Positions 17,534 to 26,494 of a stretch of DNA of 64,000 nt are shown piece by piece. The translations under genes were made by a program, and so were the position numbers. Every line of letters starts with the position of its first letter. Position 1 is the first letter of the stretch. The stretch spans positions 1,240,001 to 1,304,000 of the forward strand of contig OZ244910.1 in the NCBI GenBank assembly GCA_965221735.1, written 5' to 3'. This DNA is from UBA2991 sp965221735. Its GTDB lineage: Bacteria; Chloroflexota; Dehalococcoidia; Tepidiformales; Tepidiformaceae. The notes below the pieces were generated by a model. It had not been told where the DNA came from. It ran no database searches and was given only the letters and a program-made list of their open reading frames with translations.

Positions 17534-18856
17534 ATGATCACCGGCCTGAAGCCCTATCCGACAATGAAACCCTCAGGCGTCGAGAGTCTCGGTAGTGTTC
17601 CCGAGCACTGGGAGTGCCGCCGACTGAAGACAATCCTGCAGCCGGTTGACCGGAGGTCGGACACAGGGAAGGAGACACTCCTGTCGCTGCGCCGTGATCA
17701 TGGCGTGGTGGTCTACGCCGAGCACTTCACACGTCCCCCGCAGGCCGCGTCCCTCGCAGGGTTCAAGTTGGTCGAAGTAGATGAGTTAGTGGTTAATCGC
17801 CTTCAGGCGAACAATGGCTTGATCTTTCGTTCAGGACTCGATGGCCTGATCAGTCCCGACTACTCTGTTTTCCGAAAGAAGCATCCGGTCCAGATGCGGT
17901 TCATCAGTGAGGTTTGTCGAACTTTCTACTATCGAGCCCAATTTCGGAAGGAGGCGACCGGCCTCGGAACCGGGACTGCAGGATTCCTGCGCCTCTACGA
18001 CAATAGATTTCTTGAGACCCGAGTGCACTTGCCGCCGGTTCCAGAGCAGCAGGCCATCGGGCGCTACCTCGACCACGTGGACCGCCACATCCAGCTCTAC
18101 GTCAGCGCCAAGCGGAGGCTCATCGAACTGCTGGAGGAGGAGCGGCAGGCAATCATCGCCCGGGCTGTCACGAGGGGTCTCGACCCCGATGTGCGTCTCG
18201 ATCCCTCCCGCGTGGATTGGCTCGGCGACGTTCCCGAGCACTGGGAGGTCCGGCGGCTGAGGTCGCTTGCTTCAATCGGCACTGGCAGCCGTGACACCGC
18301 CAATCGTGTAGACGACGGTGAGTACCCTCTCTTCGTCCGCTCGCAACTTGTGGAACGAATCGACACGTGGGCCTTCGACGGGGAGGCTGTTCTGACTGCT
18401 GGCGATGGGGCAGGAGTCGGGAAGGTCTTTCACTACATCAACGGGAAGTTCGACTACCATCAACGAGTCTATAAATTCAGTGACTTTCGAGGACTGTCTG
18501 GGAAGTTCTTCTTCTTCTATTTCCGAGCGATGCTCCGGAACGAAGTCTTGCAAGGAACCGCAAAGGCGACCGTGGAGTCCTTGCGGCTCCCCATGTTGCA
18601 GAACTTCCCGGTGGCGCTCCCGCCGTTGGCCGAACAGGCCGCCATCGTTGAGTACCTGAACGAGACGGCGTCTCGCACTGACGCCGCCATCACCCGCACC
18701 CGACGGCAGATCGAGTTGATGGAGGAGTACCGGACACGGCTCGTCGCCGACGTGGTGACCGGTAAGCTGGATGTGCGCGAGGCGGCGGCGCGGTTGCCGG
18801 ACGAGGAAGACGCGCCGGCGCTTGGCTCGAGGGCGCTCCTCCCGCTTCCTCGATGA
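17534..18856 (+). CDS. hsdS: Type I restriction specificity subunit HsdS
   Basis: Two half-subunits are visible, each opened by the same phrase (ESLGSVPEHWECRRL at residue 16 and DWLGDVPEHWEVRRL near 227) and each ending with a long conserved helix (QQAIGRYLDHVDRHI and QAAIVEYLNETASRTDA). The two different target-recognition domains between these elements choose the two halves of the DNA site. The second ends GKLDVREAAARLPDEED. The recognition sequence cannot be read from the protein. ATG start, seven bases after hsdM. Confidence 0.94.
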   Translation: MITGLKPYPTMKPSGVESLGSVPEHWECRRLKTILQPVDRRSDTGKETLLSLRRDHGVVVYAEHFTRPPQAASLAGFKLVEVDELVVNRLQANNGLIFRSGLDGLISPDYSVFRKKHPVQMRFISEVCRTFYYRAQFRKEATGLGTGTAGFLRLYDNRFLETRVHLPPVPEQQAIGRYLDHVDRHIQLYVSAKRRLIELLEEERQAIIARAVTRGLDPDVRLDPSRVDWLGDVPEHWEVRRLRSLASIGTGSRDTANRVDDGEYPLFVRSQLVERIDTWAFDGEAVLTAGDGAGVGKVFHYINGKFDYHQRVYKFSDFRGLSGKFFFFYFRAMLRNEVLQGTAKATVESLRLPMLQNFPVALPPLAEQAAIVEYLNETASRTDAAITRTRRQIELMEEYRTRLVADVVTGKLDVREAAARLPDEEDAPALGSRALLPLPR

Positions 18857-18917
18857 CGATGACGGCATTCCCGAAGAGCCAGCGGAGGACTTGGCAGTAG
18901 AGAGCGAGGTAAACGGC

Positions 18918-19139
18918 ATGACGGATTGGGAGAACTGCCCGGCGGTTGAGAGCGTGCCCGGCAAGGTCAGTGGCGCCTCCATCTTCACGGGGACGAGGGT
19001 GCCTGTCTCGGCCCTGTTCGAGAACCTCGCGAGCGGGGCCACGGTGGAAGAGTTCCTTGACTGGTTCCCGGGCGTCGAGGAGTGGCAGGTGCGTGCTGTC
19101 CTCGATCACGAGGCCAAGGCCCTCCGGGTGCCCGCCTAG
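18918..19139 (+). CDS. DUF433 protein, probable antitoxin (73 aa)
   Basis: Starts MTDWENCPAVESVPGKVSGA and carries the family pattern FTGTRVPVSALFENLASGAT followed by EEFLDWFPGVEEWQVRAVLD. DUF433 proteins have a winged-helix fold and regularly pair with a PIN-like DUF5615 protein. That pairing is seen here: the next gene starts two bases after the stop. It is probably the antitoxin and autoregulator of the pair, placed inside the restriction operon. Confidence 0.85.
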   Translation: MTDWENCPAVESVPGKVSGASIFTGTRVPVSALFENLASGATVEEFLDWFPGVEEWQVRAVLDHEAKALRVPA

Positions 19140-19141
19140 TC

Positions 19142-19492
19142 GTGAGGATCCTGTTCGATCAAGGCACGCCTGCTCCCCTCCGGCGGCACCTCGGCGACCA
19201 CGAGATCGACACCGTGGCGGAGCGAGTCTGGTCCGAGCTGGGCAACGGAGACCTGATCGCGCGGGCGGAGGACGAGGGTTACGACGTCCTCGTCACCACC
19301 GACCAGAACATGCGCTACCAGCAGAACCTCGCTGGCCGACGGTTGTCCGTGGTTGTCCTGCTGTCGACGGCATGGCCGTACGTACGCCTGCGAACGGACG
19401 AGATTCGTACAGCCATCAATCAAGTGCGCCCGGGCGAGTTCAGGGAAGTCCCTATTCCGCGTGAGGGCTCAGCCTCCGATCTGCCGGGCTAG
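19142..19492 (+). CDS. DUF5615 PIN-like protein, probable toxin of the DUF433 pair (116 aa)
   Basis: GTG start. The fold signature is clear: an N-terminal strand with the first acid (VRILFDQGTPAPLRRHLGDH), then GDLIARAEDEGYDVLVTTDQ with the later acids, followed by NMRYQQNL. Such Mut7-C/DUF5615 proteins are PIN-like RNase candidates. It is translationally close to the DUF433 gene. The length is normal. Toxicity is known for some relatives only, so the role here is inference. Confidence 0.85.
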   Translation: MRILFDQGTPAPLRRHLGDHEIDTVAERVWSELGNGDLIARAEDEGYDVLVTTDQNMRYQQNLAGRRLSVVVLLSTAWPYVRLRTDEIRTAINQVRPGEFREVPIPREGSASDLPG

Positions 19493-19621
19493 TCTCAATC
19501 AGCGAGGGGCGGAGCCACGCCCTATACTCAAAACGCAGTCCCTGTGAGCATGCGGCGATGAGGAACATCACAGTACCCGTCAAGGGTGTGCGAAGCCACC
19601 TGGTAGACCCGACTACCACGG

Positions 19622-19948
19622 GTGGCTACGGTGTTTTCACGGGGCGAGGCGGTTTCGTTGATCTGGGAATGGGATCTGAACAAGAACCGGGCCAACCTTC
19701 GGGACCACGGCATCGAGTTCGAGACCGCCATCCTCGTCTTCGGCGATCCGCTCGCCGCGACCGTCCCGGATCCGCACCGGGACGAAGAGCGATGGCGGAC
19801 CATGGGAATGGCGGGGACAACGCTGATCATGGTCGTGCACACCTCTCCCGAAACCGACTCCGGGACCGGCGAGGAGGTCGGGCGAATCATCTCCGCGCGC
19901 AAGTTGACCCCGCGCGAGCGGCAACTCTATGAAGAAGAGCATGTCTGA
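19622..19948 (+). CDS. brnT: BrnT-family toxin (ribonuclease)
   Basis: Matches BrnT throughout: IWEWDLNKNRANLRDHGIEF, FGDPLAATVPDP, GTTLIMVVHTS and the closing GRIISARKLTPRERQLYEEE. BrnT has a RelE-like fold and cleaves RNA. The natural start is probably the TTG just before IWEWD (about 19658), since BrnT proteins usually begin there; the GTG given adds 12 residues. The gene overlaps the next start by 20 bases, as brnT-brnA pairs do. Here, however, the overlapping gene is hsdR, whose first 50 residues look like BrnA. No separate brnA exists nearby. Confidence 0.88.
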   Translation: MATVFSRGEAVSLIWEWDLNKNRANLRDHGIEFETAILVFGDPLAATVPDPHRDEERWRTMGMAGTTLIMVVHTSPETDSGTGEEVGRIISARKLTPRERQLYEEEHV

Positions 19949-22900
19949 GTTGACGCAGCGCCAGAGGGACCAACTCCAGGCCCTTGAGGCCCTCCCCGAC
20001 GATCAGATCGATCTGTCGGACGCGCCCGAGACGCTCGACTGGTCGAACGCGGTTCGCGGCAAGTTCTACCGGCCGGGCGACGATCAGCGCGGCCGTCCCG
20101 CTCGCACGACAACTGACACGAGCGAGAAGGGGCTGGAGCGCCTCATTTGCGCAGCGCTGACGGGAGCGCCCTGCGACCCGCCAGAGGGCAGCGCGCTCCA
20201 CGAGCGTCCGGCGAGCTACAACGCAGGCTGGATCTGCGGAGAGCCACGGGACTACGACCGCGAGTACTGCGTCGACCTTGTCCAGCTCGCCGCCTTTCTG
20301 CAGGCCACCCAGCCCGCCGCCGCGGAGTCCTTCGACCTCGAAACGGACGGCCCGGCGCGACGCAAGTTCCTGGCCCGGCTGCAGGGAGAGATCACGAAGC
20401 GCGGGACCGTCGACGTGCTGCGGAAGGGCGTGAGCCACGGACCGCACCGCATCGATCTGATGTACGGCTCCCCGTCGCCGGGGAACGAGGCCGCGCGGGT
20501 CCGGTACGGGCAGAACCGGTTCAGTGTCACGAGGCAACTCCGCTACAGCCGTGACGAGGCCCAGCTCGCTCTCGACCTGTGCCTCTTCGTCAACGGCTTG
20601 CCCGTCGCCACCTTCGAGTTGAAGAACAGCCTGACCAAGCAGACGGTCGCCGATGCCGTCGAGCAGTACAAGCGAGACCGTAACCCGCGGGAGAAGCTCT
20701 TCGAGCTCGGCCGCTGCCTCGTCCACTTCGCCGTGGACGACCACGAGGTGCAGTTTTGCAGCCAGCTGCAGGGCAAGGCGTCGTGGTTCCTGCCATTCAA
20801 CCGTGGCTGGGACGGCGGCGCCGGCAACCCGTCCAACCCCAACGGCCTCAAGACCGACTACCTGTGGAAGCAGATCCTCACCCGTGACGGCCTCACCGAC
20901 ATCATCGAGAACTACGCCCAGATCGTGGAGACGAAGGACGAGAAGACCGGCCGCAAGAGGCGCGAGCAGCTGTGGCCGCGCTACCACCAGCTCGACGTGG
21001 TGCGGGAGCTGCTGGTCGACGCCTCGGAGCGTGGAGTCGGGCACCGATACCTCATCCAGCACTCGGCCGGCAGCGGCAAGTCAAACTCCATCGCCTGGCT
21101 GGCTCACCAACTGATCGGGCTGGAGCAAGACGGCGCCGACATCTTCGACTCGGTGATTGTCGTGACGGACCGGCGGATCCTCGACAGGCAGATACGCGAC
21201 ACCATCAGGCAGTTCGCACAGGTCGGCTCCGTCGTGGGCCACGCCCAGGACGCTGCCCATCTCCGCGCACTGCTCGAGGAGGGCAAGCGGATCGTCATCA
21301 CCACGGTCCAGAAGTTCCCCTTCATCCTCGACGCGATGGGTGACGAGCACCGCGGGCGCAAGTTCGCGCTCATCATCGACGAGGCCCACTCCAGTCAGGG
21401 CGGACGGACATCGGCGTCGGTCTCCATGGCCCTCGGGAAGGCGGGCGTGGTGGACGAGGACGAGACAACCGAGGACACGATCAACCGGCTGATGGAGTCC
21501 AGGAAGCTGCTCCCCAACGCCAGCTACTTCGCCTTCACCGCCACGCCCAAGAACAAGACCCTGGAGATATTCGGCGACCCCGTGACCGAGGGCGCGAGGA
21601 CCCGGCACGCGCCATTCCACTCCTACACCATGAAGCAGGCGATCCAGGAGGGATTCATCATTGATGTCCTCCGGAACTACACGCCCGTGGACAGCTACTA
21701 CCGGCTGGTGAAGACGGTGGAAGGAGACCCCGAGTTCGACACCAAGCGGGCCGGGAAGAAGCTGCGCCGCTACGTCGAAGACAACGACCATGCAATCCGC
21801 CTGAAGGCCGAGATCATGGTGGACCACTTCCACGAGCAGGTGGCGGGCCTTCAGAGAATCGGAGGCCAGGCGCGAGCGATGGTCGTCACGAGCAGCGTTC
21901 AACGGGCCATCAGCTACTACGACGCGATCCGCAGCTATCTGATGGAGCGCAAGAGCCCGTACGGTGCCATCGTCGCCTTCTCGGGCGAGCACGAGTACGG
22001 AGGCGCGAAGGTCACGGAGGCGTCCCTCAACGGCTTCTCCTCGAACCTGATCGCCGAGAGGATTCGAGAGGAGCCATTCCGGTTCCTGGTCTGCGCCGAC
22101 AAGTTCCAGACCGGCTACGACGAGCCGCTGCTGCACACGATGTACGTAGACAAGCAGCTCTCCGGTGTGAAGGCCGTGCAGACGCTGTCACGCCTCAACC
22201 GCGCCCACCCCCGGAAGCACGACGCCTTCGTGCTGGACTTCGCCAACGACGCCGACACAATCCAGACGGCTTTCGCCGACTACTACCGCACCACCATCCT
22301 CGCCGAGGAGACCGATCCGGATAGGCTGCACGACCTCAAGGCGGCCCTCGACGGTTATCAGGTCTACGCCCCCGAGCAGGTGGACGATCTGGTGGAACGG
22401 TATCTCTCGGGAGCGGAACGCGACCGGCTCGACCCGATCCTCGACGCTTGCGTCGCCGTCTACCGCGAGCAGCTGGACGAGGACGGTCAAGTCGACTTCA
22501 AGGGCAAGGCGAAGGCCTTCCTCCGAACCTACGACTTCCTGGCGGCCATCCTGCCGTACACGTACCCAGACTGGGAGAGGCTCTCGGTCTTCCTGACCTT
22601 CCTCGTACCCAAACTGCCCGCCCCAATCGAAGACGATCTCTCCAAGGGGATCCTCGACGCCATCGACATGGACAGCTACCGCGTCGAGAAGCAGGCGGTG
22701 CGGGACATCCAGTTGCCGGACGAGGATGCCGAAATTGGCCCTGTTCCGACCGAGGGCGGAGGCCAGAAGCCCGAGACGGAAATGGACCGGCTCTCCAACA
22801 TCCTCAGAGAGTTCAACGACCGCTTCGGCAACATCGAGTGGAAGGACCACGACAAGATCGAGAAGGTGATCGCCGAGGAGTTGCCGAGGAAGGTCGCGGA

Positions 22901-23126
22901 GGACCGGGCGTATCAGAACGCGATGGCCAACTCCGACCGACAGAACGCCAGGATTGAGCACGACAAGGCCCTCGAGCGCGCCATGACTGACGTGCTCGCC
23001 GACCACACAGAGTTGTTCAAGCAGTTCAGCGACAACGAGTCGTTCCGCCGCTGGCTCTCCGAGATGGTGTTCGCTGTCACCTATTCGGGATCGCCCTCGC
23101 CCGCGAGCCCGGCGATTGCGACGTAG
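19929..23126 (+). CDS. hsdR: Type I restriction subunit HsdR with a BrnA-antitoxin-like N-terminal extension
   Basis: Residues 1-50 (LEALPDDQIDLSDAPETLDW, then AVRGKFYRP) match the N-terminal, toxin-facing half of BrnA antitoxins. The usual HsdR sequence starts near residue 60 (TTDTSEKGLERLI). The PD-(D/E)XK nuclease is near 215-245 (LCLFVNGLPVATFELKN). The motor has Walker A HSAGSGKSNSIAW near 378, the DEAH box IIDEAHSSQGG near 480 and FQTGYDEP near 723. The C-terminal helical part is complete (1,065 aa). The frame is open across the junction and no alternative start is evident after it. Cuts DNA after translocation with HsdM/HsdS; the extension may bind and silence BrnT. Confidence 0.9.
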   Translation: MKKSMSELTQRQRDQLQALEALPDDQIDLSDAPETLDWSNAVRGKFYRPGDDQRGRPARTTTDTSEKGLERLICAALTGAPCDPPEGSALHERPASYNAGWICGEPRDYDREYCVDLVQLAAFLQATQPAAAESFDLETDGPARRKFLARLQGEITKRGTVDVLRKGVSHGPHRIDLMYGSPSPGNEAARVRYGQNRFSVTRQLRYSRDEAQLALDLCLFVNGLPVATFELKNSLTKQTVADAVEQYKRDRNPREKLFELGRCLVHFAVDDHEVQFCSQLQGKASWFLPFNRGWDGGAGNPSNPNGLKTDYLWKQILTRDGLTDIIENYAQIVETKDEKTGRKRREQLWPRYHQLDVVRELLVDASERGVGHRYLIQHSAGSGKSNSIAWLAHQLIGLEQDGADIFDSVIVVTDRRILDRQIRDTIRQFAQVGSVVGHAQDAAHLRALLEEGKRIVITTVQKFPFILDAMGDEHRGRKFALIIDEAHSSQGGRTSASVSMALGKAGVVDEDETTEDTINRLMESRKLLPNASYFAFTATPKNKTLEIFGDPVTEGARTRHAPFHSYTMKQAIQEGFIIDVLRNYTPVDSYYRLVKTVEGDPEFDTKRAGKKLRRYVEDNDHAIRLKAEIMVDHFHEQVAGLQRIGGQARAMVVTSSVQRAISYYDAIRSYLMERKSPYGAIVAFSGEHEYGGAKVTEASLNGFSSNLIAERIREEPFRFLVCADKFQTGYDEPLLHTMYVDKQLSGVKAVQTLSRLNRAHPRKHDAFVLDFANDADTIQTAFADYYRTTILAEETDPDRLHDLKAALDGYQVYAPEQVDDLVERYLSGAERDRLDPILDACVAVYREQLDEDGQVDFKGKAKAFLRTYDFLAAILPYTYPDWERLSVFLTFLVPKLPAPIEDDLSKGILDAIDMDSYRVEKQAVRDIQLPDEDAEIGPVPTEGGGQKPETEMDRLSNILREFNDRFGNIEWKDHDKIEKVIAEELPRKVAEDRAYQNAMANSDRQNARIEHDKALERAMTDVLADHTELFKQFSDNESFRRWLSEMVFAVTYSGSPSPASPAIAT

Positions 23127-23211
23127 CGCGCCGACGATCTCGAGAGAGGCCACGAGCGCGCCACGAGCACTCAGCGGCGATGAACGGCCGCTATCGGTGC
23201 GACTAAAGCAG

Positions 23212-23541
23212 GGAATCCGTAAAGGGCCGTCCTGAACCCCGGCGACACGGGGCGTCCCGATGATGAGCCAGAGCATCTCCTTCCCCGCTCAACGAAGGCC
23301 GGGGTTCGAACCCCGGCGACACTGAATCTCCTTCGGATTCTGAGCTGGCCCCGGACTCGCTCAACGAAGGCCGGGGTTCGAACCCCGGCGACACACGCCG
23401 AGGACGACCCGCCCTACGTCATGGTCAAGCCCGCTCAACGAAGGCCGGGGTTCGAACCCCGGCGACACCAGATACTCGTCGTCGACCTCGGCGGCGTTTG
23501 GGTCCGCTCAACGAAGGCCGGGGTTCGAACCCCGGCGACAC
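23212..23541 (-). CRISPR. Short CRISPR array: four identical 37-bp repeats plus one degenerate, spacers 35-37 bp
   Basis: Exact repeats lie at 23286-23322, 23358-23394, 23432-23468 and 23505-23541. Each has a perfect palindromic core (CCGGGGTTCGAACCCCGG). A fifth copy at 23212-23248 keeps only its last 17 or so bases (GAACCCCGGCGACAC), as expected for the old, leader-distal end. Spacers are 37, 35, 37 and 36 bp. The degenerate end and the position of cas2 put the leader on the right, so the array is read on the minus strand. Transcript repeats begin GTGTCGCC. A downstream neighbour is the type I-G cas operon. Confidence 0.95.
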
Positions 23542-23694
23542 TGCTAATCCTAGCAGGGGAGGGACCGATAGCGAGGATTGCGCAGTATTGCCGCTCCGAG
23601 AGCCTTGAATAATGTGGAGTCCGGGCCGTTCATGCCCCTGATTCTACGTCAGATCACCGCTGACTCGGCGAATCACTGGACGTTCGCAGGCCGG
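23542..23694 (-). promoter_or_regulatory. CRISPR leader between cas2 and the first repeat
   Basis: About 150 bases, poorer in GC than the neighbours, with no coding frame. Next to the first repeat is a short inverted repeat (TGCTAATCCTAGCA, 23542-23555), a plausible integration-anchoring or promoter-proximal element. The assignment rests on array polarity. Confidence 0.5.
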
Positions 23695-23985
23695 TCAGAG
23701 CAGCCACGGCTGTCCGAGCTTCCGTCCCTGAGTTCGCCCGAGGCGCAGCGTCGCGTCGTCGATCTTGCCGGGGAAGCGGTAGACGATCACCGAGTCCCGC
23801 TCGTGGTCGATCACGTCCGCGACCTCGCCGATCATGCGGGCCAGCCGCGTCGCGGAAAGCCGGCACTCGAAGACCGAGAACTGCACGCGCTGACCGTACT
23901 TCTCGCACACGTCGGCGATCCGCCGGAGCCGCACGCCTCCGGCCCCTTCGGTGTCAGCGATGTCGTAGGTGATGAGGACGTCCAT
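23695..23985 (-). CDS. cas2: CRISPR-associated endonuclease Cas2
   Basis: Ninety-six residues with the Cas2 start DVLITYDIADTEGAGGVRLR, including the conserved YDI acid, and the second strand GQRVQFSVFECRLS. The later IVYRFPG strand is also typical. With Cas1 it forms the spacer-integration complex. It follows cas1 after three bases and is the last gene before the leader. Confidence 0.96.
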   Translation of the reverse strand: MDVLITYDIADTEGAGGVRLRRIADVCEKYGQRVQFSVFECRLSATRLARMIGEVADVIDHERDSVIVYRFPGKIDDATLRLGRTQGRKLGQPWLL

Positions 23986-23988
23986 CGT

Positions 23989-25005
23989 TCACGGCAGCAC
24001 GAACGGAGGATACGCCGGCAGGTCGCCGCGCAGGTGCCGTGCGAGCAACGTGGCCTGGACCGAGGGAAGCGCCCACCGCTCGACCGGCCGACCCAGGAGC
24101 TGATGGCGAATCTCCGTCTCCTTGTGCTGCTCCCATGCTTCGAGCAGCCGCGTTCGTCCGTCGCTGCTGAGGTAGACGCCGCCGCCCGGCGTGTGGTCGA
24201 AGTCGCCCGGGCCGATCTGTCGGCGGCGGACGAGGGTCACGACGAAGCGATCCGTCAGCGCCCGGAGCTCCTCGGCAAGGTCCAGCGCGAGCGACGGTCG
24301 TCCGGCGCGGGGGCGGTGGAAGAATCCCATCTGGTAGTCGAGGCCGACGCTCTCCGCAGCGCCGATGCACTCCGTCACAAGCATCCCGTAGCAGAAGCCG
24401 AGCAGGGCATTGACGGGATCCCGTGGTGGCCGGCGTGTCCTTCCCGAGAACTTGAGGTCGCTGGACGCCAAGGCTCGGGCGACCGCGCGGAAGTAGATCC
24501 TGGCCGCGTCGCCTTCGACGCCCCGTACGTGGTCGCCGGTCTCCGCTCCCGCCAGCCTGGCGATCCGCTCCCGGATCTGCTCGCCCCGGGCGGCGAGATC
24601 TTCCGCCGCGGCCGGGGCTTGCTCGTCCCGCGACCACCGACGGACGACCGTGCTGCTGTTCTGGAGCTTGGCCGCTACCACCGCCCGCGCCACATCCAGC
24701 GACCGCGCATCGTCCATCACCGCCTCGAACTGCGCCGTGCGCAGGTGCACGTTCCCGCTGGTCGGACCGTTGACGACGAATCGCATCGCTCCGCTCATCT
24801 GGAGCGCCGCGACGCGCACGCCGCGCCGGACGCACGCATCGAGCGCCTGCGTGGTGATCTGAGCGCCTCCCAGAACGACGAGGGCGTCGACCGCTTCGAG
24901 CGGAACGCGCTGGCTGCCCTCCGGTGAAGAGACGAGCAGCGATCCCCGGCGGTGCTGCACTCGTGCGCGGTGGTTCCTGACGTAGACGGTGTTCAGGTAC
25001 CTCAT
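23989..25005 (-). CDS. cas1: CRISPR-associated integrase Cas1
   Basis: A 338-residue Cas1. It has the N-terminal beta domain (YLNTVYVRNHRARVQHRRGS), the catalytic Glu in VEGDAARIYF near 160, and the His and Asp of the metal site in YQMGFFHRPRAGRPSLALDL near 225-245. The ATG overlaps the cas4 stop as ATGA. In many type I-G systems Cas4 and Cas1 are one polypeptide; here they are separate but translationally coupled. Confidence 0.96.
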   Translation of the reverse strand: MRYLNTVYVRNHRARVQHRRGSLLVSSPEGSQRVPLEAVDALVVLGGAQITTQALDACVRRGVRVAALQMSGAMRFVVNGPTSGNVHLRTAQFEAVMDDARSLDVARAVVAAKLQNSSTVVRRWSRDEQAPAAAEDLAARGEQIRERIARLAGAETGDHVRGVEGDAARIYFRAVARALASSDLKFSGRTRRPPRDPVNALLGFCYGMLVTECIGAAESVGLDYQMGFFHRPRAGRPSLALDLAEELRALTDRFVVTLVRRRQIGPGDFDHTPGGGVYLSSDGRTRLLEAWEQHKETEIRHQLLGRPVERWALPSVQATLLARHLRGDLPAYPPFVLP

Positions 25006-25610
25006 CGGAAGACGACGTTCTCCATGTAGCGGTTCACCCGTCGCGGGGCGCTGGAGAGCTCCGGCAGGCAGTGGTGCAGGAGGTGGCACTGGGTGCAGCG
25101 CGCGTCGTTGGGCGCCTCGGGCAGCTTGAACGTCAGCAATTGGGTTCTAATCTCTTCGATGACCTCGATCACCTCCCGGCGCACCGCCTCGGTGAAGTCC
25201 ACCTGCATGCGTCGTCGCGGTCCGCCGTACCACACGTACCCATGCGGTATCTCGACATCGAGCATCTCCTCGAGGCAGAGCGCCTGCGCGCACAGCTGCA
25301 GGTCCGCGGCGGCGCCGTGCCGAACGCCGGCCTTGTACTCGACGGGACATACCGCATCGCCCGCCACCTCGACGGCGTCGGCGCGACCCGACAGTCCCAA
25401 CTCCTCCGACCAGAGGGGGATCGCCCTGAGCACCTGTTTCCCCCGCTCCTGGCGATGCTCTCCGCTATCGACCCGGCGGTGGGCGCGGTTCCCCCTGACG
25501 GTGTGGGCGTTGTCGCTCCACACGCCGTCGCAGTGGATGAGGGCGCACTGCCGCGGGCAATACACGAAGTGCTCGATCGCCGAGATCTGGACGACCGGTT
25601 CCGGGGTCAT
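25002..25610 (-). CDS. cas4: CRISPR-associated exonuclease Cas4
   Basis: About 202 residues. It has an iron-sulfur cluster cysteine in IEHFVYCPRQCALIHC near 17-27, the RecB-type nuclease core GRADAVEV ... CPVEYKAG near 95-115, QLCAQALCLEE, and the closing cluster CTQCHLLHHC near 175-184. It trims and selects protospacer ends for Cas1-Cas2. The start overlaps the previous stop as ATGA. Confidence 0.93.
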   Translation of the reverse strand: MTPEPVVQISAIEHFVYCPRQCALIHCDGVWSDNAHTVRGNRAHRRVDSGEHRQERGKQVLRAIPLWSEELGLSGRADAVEVAGDAVCPVEYKAGVRHGAAADLQLCAQALCLEEMLDVEIPHGYVWYGGPRRRMQVDFTEAVRREVIEVIEEIRTQLLTFKLPEAPNDARCTQCHLLHHCLPELSSAPRRVNRYMENVVFR

Positions 25611-26494
25611 AGCCGCTCCGATCCGATCGCCCGTGTCGAGTCCGCCGAGCTTCTGCGCTCGAACTGGACGCTTCGCCACGCGGCGTGCACGCCGAGCCTT
25701 GCCCATCCGGCTTCTCGCTCTGGATTCCATGCGTCCAGGAGCGCATCGATGCCGTGGCGGTCGAGCGGCTGGCCCCACGCGGGCCAGTGAAAGCTGCGCC
25801 GCCCCCCGCTTCCGTCATACTCTCGCCAGCCTCGTTGCCGCGCGGATCGGTCGTGCTGCTTCTCGGCCCCTTGCCCCCGCACCGGAAGGAGGGCGAGACC
25901 GAAGAAGGCGAGCACCTCGACCGCTGGATCCACCCACCGGTCGGTCGCATCCTGTAGGGAACCAAGCCGCGTCTGGTCGAAGCCCAGTCCGTTGTCCTTC
26001 ACGCGATCAGCCTGCCCCATCAGCGAGTCCCGGAGTCTCGCCCCAGGATCGTCCACGTGGCCATGGACCTTGAGCAGCCGCTGATGCAGCCACTTGACGG
26101 TTCCGGGTCCTGCGGGGTCAAACGGTGCGTGGGCGACCTCGCCGCGCTCGTCGACGGAGAGATCGGTCATCGTGGACGAGAGCGTCCACGAGTGCTCGTC
26201 GCTCCGAGCAGCGCGTGTCCGCGTCGCGAACGCCTCGACGGGCACCCTCCGCTGGAGCCTGGCGGCATCCCGCCAGTCCTCCGCGATCGGCAACTGGGAC
26301 AGCGACTTCGCATCCGGCCATGACTCGACGAGCGCGGCCACCGGGTCGGCCTGCCCGGCCGAGAGCACCGCCACGGGCTCGGCATCGGTCGTCCAGCGCA
26401 ACCGGATGCGCTCGTCGAGGACCGTGGCGCCCACCGCCGCGAGCCAGGCGTTGACCCACGATGCACGCCAGCCTGGGCACGCTACTTGGGTCAT
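25607..26494 (-). CDS. Probable type I-G effector subunit (Csb3/Cas8-like or Cas3-extension family)
   Basis: About 295 residues, placed between cas3 and cas4 and joined to both by ATGA overlaps. It starts MTQVACPGWRASWVNAWLAA and carries RLRWTTDAEPVAVLSAGQAD. Such a gene follows cas3 in several I-G/I-U loci and is described as Csb3/Cas8u2 or Cas3-extension. No nuclease motif is visible. The Csx17-type large subunit of other I-G loci is absent, so this protein is the best candidate for the Cas8 role of PAM reading and Cascade assembly. The family assignment rests mainly on context. Confidence 0.6.
   Translation of the reverse strand: MTQVACPGWRASWVNAWLAAVGATVLDERIRLRWTTDAEPVAVLSAGQADPVAALVESWPDAKSLSQLPIAEDWRDAARLQRRVPVEAFATRTRAARSDEHSWTLSSTMTDLSVDERGEVAHAPFDPAGPGTVKWLHQRLLKVHGHVDDPGARLRDSLMGQADRVKDNGLGFDQTRLGSLQDATDRWVDPAVEVLAFFGLALLPVRGQGAEKQHDRSARQRGWREYDGSGGRRSFHWPAWGQPLDRHGIDALLDAWNPEREAGWARLGVHAAWRSVQFERRSSADSTRAIGSERL

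Noticed and set aside
23301..23320. tRNA T-arm look-alike GGTTCGAACCCC in the repeats
   Set aside because: It is the palindromic core of the CRISPR repeat. No acceptor, D or anticodon arm surrounds it and it recurs at regular spacing.
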